18,268 nucleotides of DNA from Paenibacillus sp. (GCA_029256665.1 JAQSXN010000005.1:1-18268), one strand, 5' to 3'. Numbered from the stretch's first letter, positions 7,845-14,984 are shown. A program made the numbers and translations. The notes: generated by a model from the letters alone, not told the origin.

Positions 7845-8765
7845 ATGTCAATCGACGTTGCGGTTATCGGAGGAGGGCCAGCGGGTCTTAACGCTGCGCT
7901 AGTATTAGGTCGGGCAAGAAAAAACGTCGCGATTATCGATAACGACAAACCAAGAAACGGCGTGACTCACGCGTCGCACGGATTCATCACGAGAGATGGA
8001 ATTACGCCTGCCGAATTCAGGCGTATCGGCTACGAGGAGGTGCTTCGTTATCCGACCGTGCAGCATCGGAGAGACGAGGTGATCGGAATCGCAAGAACGG
8101 GGACTGGCGATGGCGTCGGGTTCAACATCGCTATGTCATCTGGCGGCGAGTTGCATGCGCGTCGGATTATCCTGGCCGCGGGTTTCCGGGAAGTCCTTCC
8201 TGATATCGAAGGATTAAAGGAGATGTACGGGAAGAGCCTGTTCGTCTGCCCTTTCTGCGACGGTTGGGAGCTGCGCGACAAGCCGCTCGTTCTGCTATCG
8301 GAGCTGCCGGCCGCGTTCCATGCTGCGAAGCTGATGTTGAATTGGAGCCGCGATCTGGTCATCTGCACCAACGGAGCGGAACAACTGACCAGCGAGCAGC
8401 GCCGGGTCTTGGAAGCAAGGGGAATACGGATCGTGGATACGCCCGTCGCTTCATTATCGGGGCGGGACGGGATGCTGGAGAGGGTACACTTCGCTGACGG
8501 CACGTCGATCGAGCGCAGCGGAGGTTTTATCGGGCCGACGATGCTGCCGAACGCCGTCTTTGGCGAGTCGCTTGGTTACGATCCGTCGTCGATGGGCGGC
8601 ATCGAGACCGACGAGCTTGGCAGGACGAGCGCCCCGGGCGTCTATGCGGCGGGGGATTCCGCTTACGCGATGCCGTCCCAGCTGATTTACGCGGCCGCTT
8701 CCGGCAGCAAAGCGGCAATGGCCATTATGGCGGATCTATTGGAAGAGGAGTGGGGGAGCGTATAA
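7845..8765 (+). CDS. thioredoxin-reductase-like FAD oxidoreductase
   Basis: A class II flavoprotein disulfide oxidoreductase-like protein of 306 residues. It has the N-terminal FAD motif GGGPAG (9-14), the redox pair CPFC (Cys135, Cys138) followed by DGWELRD, and the C-terminal FAD contact GVYAAGDSAY. Canonical thioredoxin reductase has a second glycine motif (GGGDSA) and an arginine pair for NADPH after the cysteines. Here that segment reads PLVLLSELPAAFHAAK (147-162), so the usual NADPH site is not apparent. It may use another reductant or act as a dithiol oxidase, as proposed for GliT/HlmI-like enzymes; this is inference. GGAGGG (7832-7837) seven bases before ATG 7845 sets the start; the ATG at 7830 overlaps that site. 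No thioredoxin gene is nearby. Confidence 0.87.
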   Translation: MSIDVAVIGGGPAGLNAALVLGRARKNVAIIDNDKPRNGVTHASHGFITRDGITPAEFRRIGYEEVLRYPTVQHRRDEVIGIARTGTGDGVGFNIAMSSGGELHARRIILAAGFREVLPDIEGLKEMYGKSLFVCPFCDGWELRDKPLVLLSELPAAFHAAKLMLNWSRDLVICTNGAEQLTSEQRRVLEARGIRIVDTPVASLSGRDGMLERVHFADGTSIERSGGFIGPTMLPNAVFGESLGYDPSSMGGIETDELGRTSAPGVYAAGDSAYAMPSQLIYAAASGSKAAMAIMADLLEEEWGSV

Positions 8766-8787
8766 TAGAAATTTCGACTATAACTTG

Positions 8788-8819
8788 CAGCACCCTCTAG
8801 AGGTCTCTAGAGGGTGCTG
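8788..8819. repeat. perfect 14-bp stem-loop after the flavoprotein gene
   Basis: CAGCACCCTCTAGA and TCTAGAGGGTGCTG are exact reverse complements around the 4-base loop GGTC. It begins 22 bases after the stop codon. There is no T tract on the + strand after it, so it is either a T-poor terminator, a 3'-end stabiliser or part of the repeat element around it. Confidence 0.8.
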
Positions 8820-8820
8820 T

Positions 8821-8887
8821 TCGCCGAATGAAGCATAAATTTATACTACAATACCCACCGGGTGGGGGGATCGCCGAATGAAGCATA
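8821..8887. repeat. 17-bp direct repeat pair, 50-bp period
   Basis: TCGCCGAATGAAGCATA occurs at 8821-8837 and again at 8871-8887, exactly 50 bases apart. The space between contains CCCACCGGGTGGG (8854-8866). The second copy also forms one arm of the hairpin at 8877-8903. Confidence 0.85.
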
Positions 8888-8903
8888 TAATTTTTGCTTC
8901 ATT
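8877..8903. repeat. 8-bp hairpin formed with the second repeat copy
   Basis: AATGAAGC (8877-8884) pairs with GCTTCATT (8896-8903) around an 11-base AT-rich loop. The same AATGAAGC also occurs in the first repeat copy (8827-8834), so two alternative pairings compete for the right arm. Confidence 0.6.
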
Positions 8904-8987
8904 GTGCTCGCTAAGGTGCAATATGATCGAAATTTCGACTCCACAACCCAACATTCCCAGAATCCCGATTTTATAATAACGGTATCG

Positions 8988-9016
8988 TTGACCCGCCAAG
9001 GCAGCAAGTCTATACT
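8988..9016 (+). promoter_or_regulatory. predicted promoter of the MarR gene
   Basis: TTGACC (8988-8993) and TATACT (9011-9016) are 17 bases apart, each with five of six consensus positions. The transcript would start near 9023, about 42 bases before the TTG start. Confidence 0.7.
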
Positions 9017-9038
9017 GTTGTCAAGACGCATTATAGAC
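9008..9038. promoter_or_regulatory. candidate MarR operator (inverted repeat)
   Basis: GTCTATACTG (9008-9017) and CATTATAGAC (9029-9038) are reverse complements at nine of ten positions, with 11 bases between. The repeat covers the -10 and the predicted transcription start. That position suits repression, most simply autoregulation by the MarR protein encoded next. Confidence 0.45.
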
Positions 9039-9064
9039 AGAGGTCGGGATAGGAGTGTCGTTAG

Positions 9065-9517
9065 TTGAGCGATAACCAGGGTGGAAGATACGCTCTCATG
9101 AAGGAGCTTGACGATATATTCCGCGAGGTGCGCAAGCTGATCATCGCCGAATGGAATAAAAACAACATGCATGGTCTTAATATGACCCACGGACGCATGC
9201 TGATCATCTTGTCCGAGTCGGGTTCCATCCGCTCGTCCGAGCTTGCGGAGAGGCTGTCCATCACGAACGGCGGGGTGACGGGGCTCGCGGATCGGTTAAT
9301 CGACCTCGGTTTCGTGAAACGAGAGCGCAGCGAACAGGATCGGCGGGCCGTCCAGCTGATGCTGACCGAAGAAGGCGAGGCCGTCGTAGGCGCGATGATG
9401 CGGACCCGCGAGCACGTCATGATGAAGCTGTTCCATAACTTGAGCGAAGAGGATATGATGAGCGGCATTACATTATTCCGTCAGATGAGCCGGAATATGA
9501 CGGAGGAAGAAGCCTGA
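9065..9517 (+). CDS. MarR-family transcriptional regulator
   Basis: A winged-helix regulator of 150 residues, typical for MarR proteins, which bind palindromic operators as dimers. N- and C-terminal helices form the dimer region. The central HTH and wing are clear: LNMTHGRMLIILSESGS, SSELAERLSITNGGVTGLADRL, then FVKRERSEQDRRAVQLMLTEEG with the conserved DRR wing motif. The start is TTG 9065, with AGGAG (9051-9055) nine bases upstream. It has its own promoter and a candidate operator. The ligand and targets cannot be read from the sequence; the flavoprotein before it and the nucleoside transporter after it are both possible. Confidence 0.92.
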   Translation: MSDNQGGRYALMKELDDIFREVRKLIIAEWNKNNMHGLNMTHGRMLIILSESGSIRSSELAERLSITNGGVTGLADRLIDLGFVKRERSEQDRRAVQLMLTEEGEAVVGAMMRTREHVMMKLFHNLSEEDMMSGITLFRQMSRNMTEEEA

Positions 9518-9525
9518 GGCGCGGC

Positions 9526-9554
9526 AACAATCAAGCGGATTGTTACAATTTTTT
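9526..9554 (+). terminator. probable terminator of the MarR gene
   Basis: AACAATC (9526-9532) and GATTGTT (9538-9544) pair around AAGCG. A T run of six (9549-9554) follows four bases later. The stem is short and AT-rich. Confidence 0.45.
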
Positions 9555-9561
9555 GACGATT
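9547..9561. promoter_or_regulatory. CodY-box-like sequence upstream of the nup operon
   Basis: AATTTTTTGACGATT differs from the CodY consensus AATTTTCWGAAAATT at three of 15 positions. CodY is known to control the guanosine transporter operon of Bacillus subtilis. Three mismatches are near the limit of credibility, and the box overlaps the T tract of the upstream hairpin. Confidence 0.3.
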
Positions 9562-9573
9562 GGGGCGCCAACG

Positions 9574-9601
9574 TTGCGATTGTTATGCTATTATGTAGAA
9601 T
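9574..9601 (+). promoter_or_regulatory. possible nup operon promoter
   Basis: TTGCGA (9574-9579) and TAGAAT (9596-9601) are 16 bases apart. Both are moderate matches. This would give a leader of about 110 bases that contains the long hairpin at 9632-9682. Confidence 0.35.
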
Positions 9602-9631
9602 AGAGTTGAATGGTGTCGAATAACTACGAAA

Positions 9632-9682
9632 AGAATGCGGATTCCGACAACGGACACGTGATTCGTACGGGATTCGCATTTT
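9632..9682 (+). promoter_or_regulatory. long leader hairpin before the nup lipoprotein gene
   Basis: AATGCGGATTCCG (9634-9646) pairs along its full length with CGGGATTCGCATT (9668-9680), with two G-U pairs. Two more outer pairs extend it to 15. The loop is 21 bases. The stem ends in TTTT (9679-9682), then the sequence changes to GCTGTCC. The upstream segment TGTCG (9614-9618) could instead pair with CGACA (9645-9649), disrupting the stem. It could be an attenuator or riboswitch-like leader, but it does not match the purine riboswitch pattern I know. Confidence 0.5.
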
Positions 9683-9717
9683 GCTGTCCATATTTGAAAA
9701 CATAAGGAGACATTATC

Positions 9718-10758
9718 ATGAAGAAACAGTTCGCGCTTCTACTTACGCTCGTGCTCGCCATTAGCGTCATCGCCGCTTGCGGCGGCAACAAAAACAATGC
9801 CGGCAACGAAGGCGCCGCAAACGGCGGAGAGGGCGACGCGAAGAAAAAACGAATCGCGCTCGTCCTGCCCGAGCAGATCGGCGTCAACCCCTTCTTCGCC
9901 TTGATGGACGAAGGCTTCAAGCGCGCAGGCGAAGAGTTCGGCGCGGAAGTAAAAACGATCGAATCGACCGATCCGGCCGCATTCGAGCAAAACCTTCGCT
10001 CCACCGTCGCCGAGAATTACGATCTGATCATTACGGCAACTTTCCAAGCGGAAGACGCGCTGAACAAAGTGGCTCCCGAAAATCCGGACAAGTCCTTCGC
10101 GATCATCGATACGATCGTCGATCATCCTAACGTGCGCAGCGTGCAATTCCGCGAGCAAGAAGCGGCGTTCCTGCTGGGCGCGGCGGCGGGCCTCTCGACG
10201 AAAACGAACAAGGTTGGCGCGGTCGTGGCTATGGAAACTCCGCTGCTGAGCAAGTATACAAAAGGTTTCGAGCAAGGCTTGAAATACACGAACGAAAATG
10301 CGGAGTTTTTGGTGAACTACGTTGGCAACTTTGAAGATTCCGCGAAAGGCAAGGAGCTTGCCTTGCTGCAGCACTCCAAGGGCGCGGACTTCATCGCGGG
10401 CATGGCTGCCGTAGGCGATCTCGGCGTGTTCGATGCGGCGAAGCAAGAAGGCTTCTACGCTTCCGGCCAGGACGTTGACCGCACGGAGCTGGATCCCGAG
10501 CACATCGTATTGTCCCAACTGAAGGGCACGGACGCCGTAGCTTACGAAACGGTCAAAGCCTTCGTCGAAGGCACGTTCGAGTTCGGCGCAGTCGACTACG
10601 GCTTGAAGGAGGACGGCGTCGGCCTCACGTTCGTGACGAGAGAGAGCAAGTCTCCGCTAAGCCCGTTCATCGGACAAGAGACGATCGACAAGGTGAAGGC
10701 GATAGCCGAAGACATCAAGTCCGGCAAGATCGAGGTTGTTAATCCGCTAGCGCAATAG
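9718..10758 (+). CDS. nupN: Bmp-family nucleoside-binding lipoprotein (NupN-like)
   Basis: Extracellular substrate-binding lipoprotein of an ABC importer, 346 residues. It has a basic start (MKKQ), a hydrophobic signal segment and a lipobox ending at Cys21 (VIAAC). An Asn/Gly-rich linker follows, then the Bmp/PnrA-type periplasmic-binding fold from about residue 43 (RIALVLPEQIGVNPFFALMDEGFKRA). AAGGAG (9705-9709 with flanks) lies about eight bases upstream. It leads an operon with an ATPase and two permeases of the NupOPQ type. In Bacillus subtilis this system takes up guanosine and related nucleosides. The substrate here is inferred from that homology and from the nucleoside phosphorylase downstream. 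Confidence 0.88.
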   Translation: MKKQFALLLTLVLAISVIAACGGNKNNAGNEGAANGGEGDAKKKRIALVLPEQIGVNPFFALMDEGFKRAGEEFGAEVKTIESTDPAAFEQNLRSTVAENYDLIITATFQAEDALNKVAPENPDKSFAIIDTIVDHPNVRSVQFREQEAAFLLGAAAGLSTKTNKVGAVVAMETPLLSKYTKGFEQGLKYTNENAEFLVNYVGNFEDSAKGKELALLQHSKGADFIAGMAAVGDLGVFDAAKQEGFYASGQDVDRTELDPEHIVLSQLKGTDAVAYETVKAFVEGTFEFGAVDYGLKEDGVGLTFVTRESKSPLSPFIGQETIDKVKAIAEDIKSGKIEVVNPLAQ

Positions 10759-10766
10759 TTCACGAT

Positions 10767-10794
10767 ACCGGCTGCTAATAGCAGCCGGTTTGCT
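10767..10794 (+). terminator. hairpin between nupN and nupO (partial terminator)
   Basis: ACCGGCTGC (10767-10775) and GCAGCCGGT (10781-10789) form a perfect 9-bp GC-rich stem with a 5-base loop. It is followed by TTGCTTG rather than a clean T run. Such a hairpin after a binding-protein gene often reduces expression of the membrane components or stabilises the upstream message. Confidence 0.6.
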
Positions 10795-10813
10795 TGTTGA
10801 AAGGAGAGACTTT

Positions 10814-12313
10814 ATGCTGCTGCAAATGGAAGGCATTACGAAAAGCTACGGCAATGTCACCGCGAACCGGAACGTCTCGTTTAATCTTCGAAAAGGCGAG
10901 ATTCATGCGCTGGTCGGCGAGAACGGCGCGGGCAAAACGACGCTTATGCGTATTCTGTACGGCATGGAGGTCCCGACATCGGGCGAGATCAAGCTGGGCG
11001 GAAAGACGGTGCATTTGAGCAGTCCTACGGATGCGATCCGGCATGGGATCGGCATGGTGCATCAGCACTTTATGCTGTTCCCTTCCTTCACGATAGCCGA
11101 GAACATCGTTATCGGACGCGAGCCTTCCCGCATGATCGGCTTTGACCGCAAGGCGGCAGCCGAGGAAACGACGCGGCTGGCCAAGCAATTCGGCATGCCG
11201 GTCGATCCTTGGAAGCGAGTAGGCGAATGCTCGATGGGCGTTCAACAGCGCGTTGAAATATTAAAGGTGCTCTATCAAGGAGCGGAAATCATTATACTGG
11301 ACGAGCCGACCGGCGTATTGACGCCGCTTGAAGTCAAGGAACTGCTCGTTGCGATCAAGGAGCTTGCGCGGCAAGGGAAAAGCTTTATACTGATCAGCCA
11401 CAAGCTAGGGGAAATTATGGAGGTTGCCGATCGGATTACCGTTCTCCGCGACGGTCAATTGACGGGGACCGTAAACGCTTCGGATACGGACGAGGAGCAG
11501 CTGTCGCGGATGATGGTGGGACGCGATCTCGTTCATCTAGGGCGGAAGTCGACGGCATCGGGAGAAAAGGTGCTGGAAGCGAATGGGCTGACCGTGCGAG
11601 GCTACAAAACGAAGCCGCTCCTGGATAACGTCAGCCTGACCGTGAAGGCGGGCGAGATCGTAGGCATCGCCGGGATTTCGGGCAACGGCCAATCCGAGCT
11701 CCTGCAAGTGCTGGCGGGATTAATGCAGCCGGATGAAGGCTCGATCGAGCTGTCCGGGCAGGATGTAACCGGCGCTTCGGTGGGACGGATAAGGGGAGCC
11801 GGACTCGCGCATATTCCGGAAGACCGGTATTTGTGGGGCGTCTCCAAGGAAGCGGACGTCACGGAGAACGGCATGATGGGCCATACGGAGAAGCTTTCGA
11901 AGAACGGCTTGTTGCGCAGAGGCCAAGCGCGCTCGATGGTGGCGGGCTGGGTGGAGCGGTTCGGCATCAAGACGGGCACGCTGGAGACGAAAGCGCAGCA
12001 TCTGTCCGGCGGCAACCTGCAGAAGCTGATCGTCGCCCGCGAGCTGGCGCAGCAGTCGCCGTTCCTCATTGCGGCGGAACCGACGCGGGGCGTCGACGTC
12101 GGCGCGATGGAGATCATCCATGCCGAGCTGCTCCGCAAGCGGGATCAGCAAGGCGCCATCCTGCTTGTGTCGTCCGAGCTGACGGAGGTGCTCAAGCTGT
12201 CCGACCGCATTCTGGTCATGTTCGAGGGCCGGATCGTCGGCGAGCTGGCGGCGGAAGACGCTACGGAAGAGAAGATCAGTCTGCTGATGGCGGGAGGTAA
12301 GGCAGTTGGATAA
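10814..12313 (+). CDS. nupO: nucleoside ABC transporter ATPase (NupO-like)
   Basis: Energy-coupling ATPase of 499 residues with two nucleotide-binding domains, as in sugar and nucleoside importers of the RbsA/Bmp type. The first domain has an intact Walker A (GENGAGKTT, 35-43), Q loop (VHQHFMLFPS), signature (CSMGVQQRVE), Walker B (IIILDEPTGVLTP) and switch His (SHKLGEIM). The second has a degenerate Walker A (GISGNGQSE, no Lys-Ser/Thr) but a good signature (LSGGNLQK) and AAEPTRGVDVGA. That asymmetry is usual in this family. AAGGAG (10801-10806) sets ATG 10814; an in-frame start at 10790 lies in the intergenic hairpin. The end overlaps the next permease gene by 8 bases. Confidence 0.93.
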   Translation: MLLQMEGITKSYGNVTANRNVSFNLRKGEIHALVGENGAGKTTLMRILYGMEVPTSGEIKLGGKTVHLSSPTDAIRHGIGMVHQHFMLFPSFTIAENIVIGREPSRMIGFDRKAAAEETTRLAKQFGMPVDPWKRVGECSMGVQQRVEILKVLYQGAEIIILDEPTGVLTPLEVKELLVAIKELARQGKSFILISHKLGEIMEVADRITVLRDGQLTGTVNASDTDEEQLSRMMVGRDLVHLGRKSTASGEKVLEANGLTVRGYKTKPLLDNVSLTVKAGEIVGIAGISGNGQSELLQVLAGLMQPDEGSIELSGQDVTGASVGRIRGAGLAHIPEDRYLWGVSKEADVTENGMMGHTEKLSKNGLLRRGQARSMVAGWVERFGIKTGTLETKAQHLSGGNLQKLIVARELAQQSPFLIAAEPTRGVDVGAMEIIHAELLRKRDQQGAILLVSSELTEVLKLSDRILVMFEGRIVGELAAEDATEEKISLLMAGGKAVG

Positions 12314-13373
12314 GCTGGGTAGATGGGTCAAGCCGCTTCTGCAGCCGCTCCTCGCGCTGGTGGCGGGTCTCGCGGTCGGCGCGATCGCGATCGCGATCGT
12401 GGGGGGCTCCGTAACGGAGACGTACGCGGAGATGTGGAAAGGCGCATTCGGCAATTTTTATTTCATAACCAATACGCTGGCGCGCGCGACGCCGATCATC
12501 CTGATCGGTCTGGGCGTGGCGCTCGCGTTTCGGGCCGGATTCTTTAATATGGGCTCCGAGGGTCAGATGGTGCTGGGCGCGTTAAGCGCGGCCGTCACCG
12601 CCATCTATCTGCCTGGCCCGGGCTGGCTAAAGCTGACGGGAGCGCTTCTGGCAGGCATGCTTGCGGGGGGCATATGGTCGGCTTTCGCAGGATGGCTGGA
12701 TGCAAGGTTCCGGATGAATCTGTTGATTACGACGCTGTTGTTAAATTATATCGCAACCTACTTCGCCGGTTATTTCGTAACATATCCCCTCAAGGATACG
12801 ACCGGCTCTGCCGCCATGGCGCAGACGGTCATGCTGGACAAGGCGGCTTGGCTGCCGAAGCTGTTCCAAGGATACAGCCTGCATGCGGGCTTCGTGCTTG
12901 CTATGCTTGGAACGATTCTGCTCTACCTCTTCATGAAACATACGGTCAAAGGCTACGAGATCCGTATGCTCGGCGGCAACCCGCTGTTCGCAAGCTACGG
13001 CGGCGTGCAGCGCGGCAAGCTGATGCTCATCAGCATGTTCGTCAGCGGCGGGCTTGCCGGTCTTGCGGGCTCCGTCGAAGTGCTCGGCACGCAATACCGC
13101 TACCTGGACGGGGCGCTGACATCGCCGGGCTACGCCTGGTCGGGCATTATGGCGACGCTGCTTGCGGGCTCCAATCCCATCGGCACGGCGCTTGCCGCGA
13201 TTCTGATCGCGGCGCTGCAGACGGGCGGCATGGGCATGGAACGCAATACCGAGGTGCCGCTGGAGGTTTCCAGCATCATTCAAGCGGTGCTCATTCTGTT
13301 CGTGTCGGCCAAGCTGACTTATTCATTCATTAAACGGAAGAAAGCGGGGGCGAAAAATGGACCAGCTGTTTGA
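12306..13373 (+). CDS. nupP: nucleoside ABC transporter permease (NupP-like)
   Basis: Membrane permease of 355 residues from the BPD_transp_2 family (branched-chain amino acid/ribose/nucleoside type). It has about nine to ten hydrophobic segments. Family marks are FRAGFFNMGSEGQMVLGALSA near the N-terminus and GLAGLAGSVEVLGTQYRY in the later cytoplasmic loop region. The start is TTG 12306, with GGGAGGTAAGG just upstream, inside the 3' end of the ATPase gene. The tail overlaps the second permease gene by 17 bases. It forms a heterodimeric channel with the next protein. Confidence 0.92.
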   Translation: MDKLGRWVKPLLQPLLALVAGLAVGAIAIAIVGGSVTETYAEMWKGAFGNFYFITNTLARATPIILIGLGVALAFRAGFFNMGSEGQMVLGALSAAVTAIYLPGPGWLKLTGALLAGMLAGGIWSAFAGWLDARFRMNLLITTLLLNYIATYFAGYFVTYPLKDTTGSAAMAQTVMLDKAAWLPKLFQGYSLHAGFVLAMLGTILLYLFMKHTVKGYEIRMLGGNPLFASYGGVQRGKLMLISMFVSGGLAGLAGSVEVLGTQYRYLDGALTSPGYAWSGIMATLLAGSNPIGTALAAILIAALQTGGMGMERNTEVPLEVSSIIQAVLILFVSAKLTYSFIKRKKAGAKNGPAV

Positions 13374-14280
13374 CGTTTCGTTGTTCGCTTCGGCGCTTCG
13401 CATGCTGACGCCGATATTACTCGCCGCCCTCGGCGGCGCGATCTGCGCGAGAGTCGGCCTGTTTAACGTCGGTCTCGAGGGATTGATGCTGATCGGGGCG
13501 TTCTCGGCGATCGTCGGCAATTATTTGACGGGCAGCATCGCCCTGTCCTTGCTGTTCGCGATCGGCTGCACGCTCGCATTCTCCTTGCTGTTCGCCTTCA
13601 TGAGCATCCAGCTGCAGGCGAACGTCATCGTCGTCGGCATCGCGCTTAACTTCCTCGCGCTCGGGCTGACCACGTTCTCCCTCCGCGCGATCTTCGACGT
13701 AAAGGGCGCCTATTACGACAAAAACATGCTTGGCCTGCCTAAGTTGCATATTCCGCTGATCGAGGACATTCCTTGGCTCGGTTATGTGCTCTCCGGGCAT
13801 TCGGTGCTCGTATACGTATCGATCCTGATCGTTGCCGCGCTTCATTATTATTTGTTCCGGACGGTATCCGGCTTCCGTCTGCTCGCCGCGGGGGAGAATC
13901 CAACCGCGGCGCGCAGCTTAGGCATTAAGGTGACGCGGATTCAATACGGCGCCGTGCTGCTTTGCGGGGCGCTATGCGGGCTGGCAGGCGCGCAGCTGTC
14001 GCTGGGCAACGTGACGATGTTCACGGAAGGCATGACGGCGGGCCGCGGCTTTATCGCGCTTGTCGCCACTATGCTGGGACAATCGAATCCGCTGGGCGTT
14101 GCCGGCGCGAGCTTGCTGTTCGGCTTTATGGAATCGCTAAGCATCCGGCTGCAAGGTTTTGCGCTGCCGACCCATTTTACGTTGATGGTGCCGTATGTCG
14201 TGACGATTCTGGCTATGCTATTCTTTAAGGACAAAGGTTATATGCAGGAAGCGCGCAAATCGAGCGGAAGCTCGCGTTAA
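13357..14280 (+). CDS. nupQ: nucleoside ABC transporter permease (NupQ-like)
   Basis: Second permease, 307 residues, same family, with about eight to nine hydrophobic segments. The N-terminal ICARVGLFNVGLEGLMLIGAF corresponds to the FNMGSEG motif of the partner, and the loop CGALCGLAGAQLSLGN is also conserved. The ATG at 13357 lies within the end of the first permease gene, with a GCGGGGGCG stretch upstream. The protein ends in a short basic tail. Genes in this order (lipoprotein, ATPase, two permeases) match the NupNOPQ system. Confidence 0.92.
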   Translation: MDQLFDVSLFASALRMLTPILLAALGGAICARVGLFNVGLEGLMLIGAFSAIVGNYLTGSIALSLLFAIGCTLAFSLLFAFMSIQLQANVIVVGIALNFLALGLTTFSLRAIFDVKGAYYDKNMLGLPKLHIPLIEDIPWLGYVLSGHSVLVYVSILIVAALHYYLFRTVSGFRLLAAGENPTAARSLGIKVTRIQYGAVLLCGALCGLAGAQLSLGNVTMFTEGMTAGRGFIALVATMLGQSNPLGVAGASLLFGFMESLSIRLQGFALPTHFTLMVPYVVTILAMLFFKDKGYMQEARKSSGSSR

Positions 14281-14311
14281 CGCCAGACTACCCAGAGGAG
14301 TGAGACAGCAG

Positions 14312-14983
14312 ATGCATAACAAAGCGGAAAGATTGAAGAAGGTTTCCCCCAAGCTGCCCGAGGTGCCGGCCGAGATCGCCCATCGCGTGCCGCCGGGCCA
14401 GACGGTGACGGAGCGGTTCCCGATTCTGCATGAAGGCGACGTGCCGGAGTATGATCTCTCTACGTGGTCGCTGCGCGTGTTCGGCGAAGTGGAGCGGGAA
14501 CAATCGTTTTCGTTCGACGAGCTGGCGAAGCTGCCGCAGACGAAGATCCACTGCGACATCCATTGCGTGACGCGCTGGTCGAAGCTGGATACGGTGTGGG
14601 AGGGCGTCAAATTCGCCGACCTGCTGCCGCTGCTCGGAGCAAAGCCCGAAGCCCGCTACGTCATGATTCATGCGGACGAGGATTACGAAACGAATCTCCC
14701 GTTGGAGGATCTGCTCAGGGACGACGTCATTCTGGCCCATAGGTTCGACGGCGAGCCGCTGACGGACAAACACGGCTGGCCTATGCGTCTGATCGTTCCC
14801 CATCTCTACTTCTGGAAAAGCGCCAAGTGGATTCGCGGCATTGAATTCATGAAGGAAGACCGGCCCGGATTCTGGGAGCAGAACGGCTTCCACAATTATG
14901 CCGATCCGTTCAAGGAAGAACGGTTCTCCAGCGAGGAGTTTATCATGCCGGAGGATGAATGGCTGAAGAAGGAGTTTGATTAA
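14312..14983 (+). CDS. YuiH-like sulfite-oxidase-family molybdopterin protein
   Basis: A 223-residue protein of the oxidoreductase molybdopterin-binding domain family (sulfite oxidase fold), similar to Bacillus YuiH. The domain fills almost the whole chain. The likely molybdenum ligand is Cys85 in DIHCVTRWSKLDTVWEGV, followed by the typical HGWPMRLIVPHLYFWKSAKWIRGIEF near the C-terminus. No signal peptide or Tat motif is seen, so it is probably cytoplasmic. There is no heme or dimerisation domain, unlike full sulfite oxidases. AGAGGAG (14294-14300) stands 11 bases before ATG 14312; a GTG at 14300 overlaps that site. The substrate is unknown. Its place between the nucleoside transporter and the phosphorylase, with one base to the next gene, suggests a shared transcript. 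Confidence 0.88.
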   Translation: MHNKAERLKKVSPKLPEVPAEIAHRVPPGQTVTERFPILHEGDVPEYDLSTWSLRVFGEVEREQSFSFDELAKLPQTKIHCDIHCVTRWSKLDTVWEGVKFADLLPLLGAKPEARYVMIHADEDYETNLPLEDLLRDDVILAHRFDGEPLTDKHGWPMRLIVPHLYFWKSAKWIRGIEFMKEDRPGFWEQNGFHNYADPFKEERFSSEEFIMPEDEWLKKEFD

Positions 14984-14984
14984 G

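Larger units (their letters stand above)
8766..9064. other. 299-bp gene-free, repeat-rich stretch
   Basis: This gap lies between the flavoprotein gene and the MarR gene. It contains a perfect 14-bp stem-loop, a 17-bp direct repeat, an 8-bp hairpin, a short CCCAC/GTGGG hairpin and two copies of GAAATTTCGACT 161 bases apart. The MarR promoter and a candidate operator follow. A 68-codon frame from 8862 has no ribosome site and no recognisable domain, so I do not call it a gene. Confidence 0.6.

Noticed and set aside
8854..8866. CCCACCGGGTGGG as a CsoR/CstR-type operator
   Set aside because: It lacks the flanking AT symmetry of such operators, and no CsoR-family or copper/sulfur gene is nearby.
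8862..9068. 68-codon frame in the repeat-rich gap
   Set aside because: It starts at a GTG within the CCCACC/GGTGGG palindrome with no ribosome site, runs through the repeats and the MarR promoter, and has no known motif.
9602..9717. Purine riboswitch before the nucleoside transporter
   Set aside because: The conserved core bases and the two-loop arrangement of purine riboswitches are not found; only one long hairpin is evident.
10000..10758. Sugar rather than nucleoside specificity of the Bmp-like system
   Set aside because: The two-permease layout, the Bmp-type binding protein and the phosphorylase downstream favour nucleosides, although the sequence alone cannot prove the ligand.
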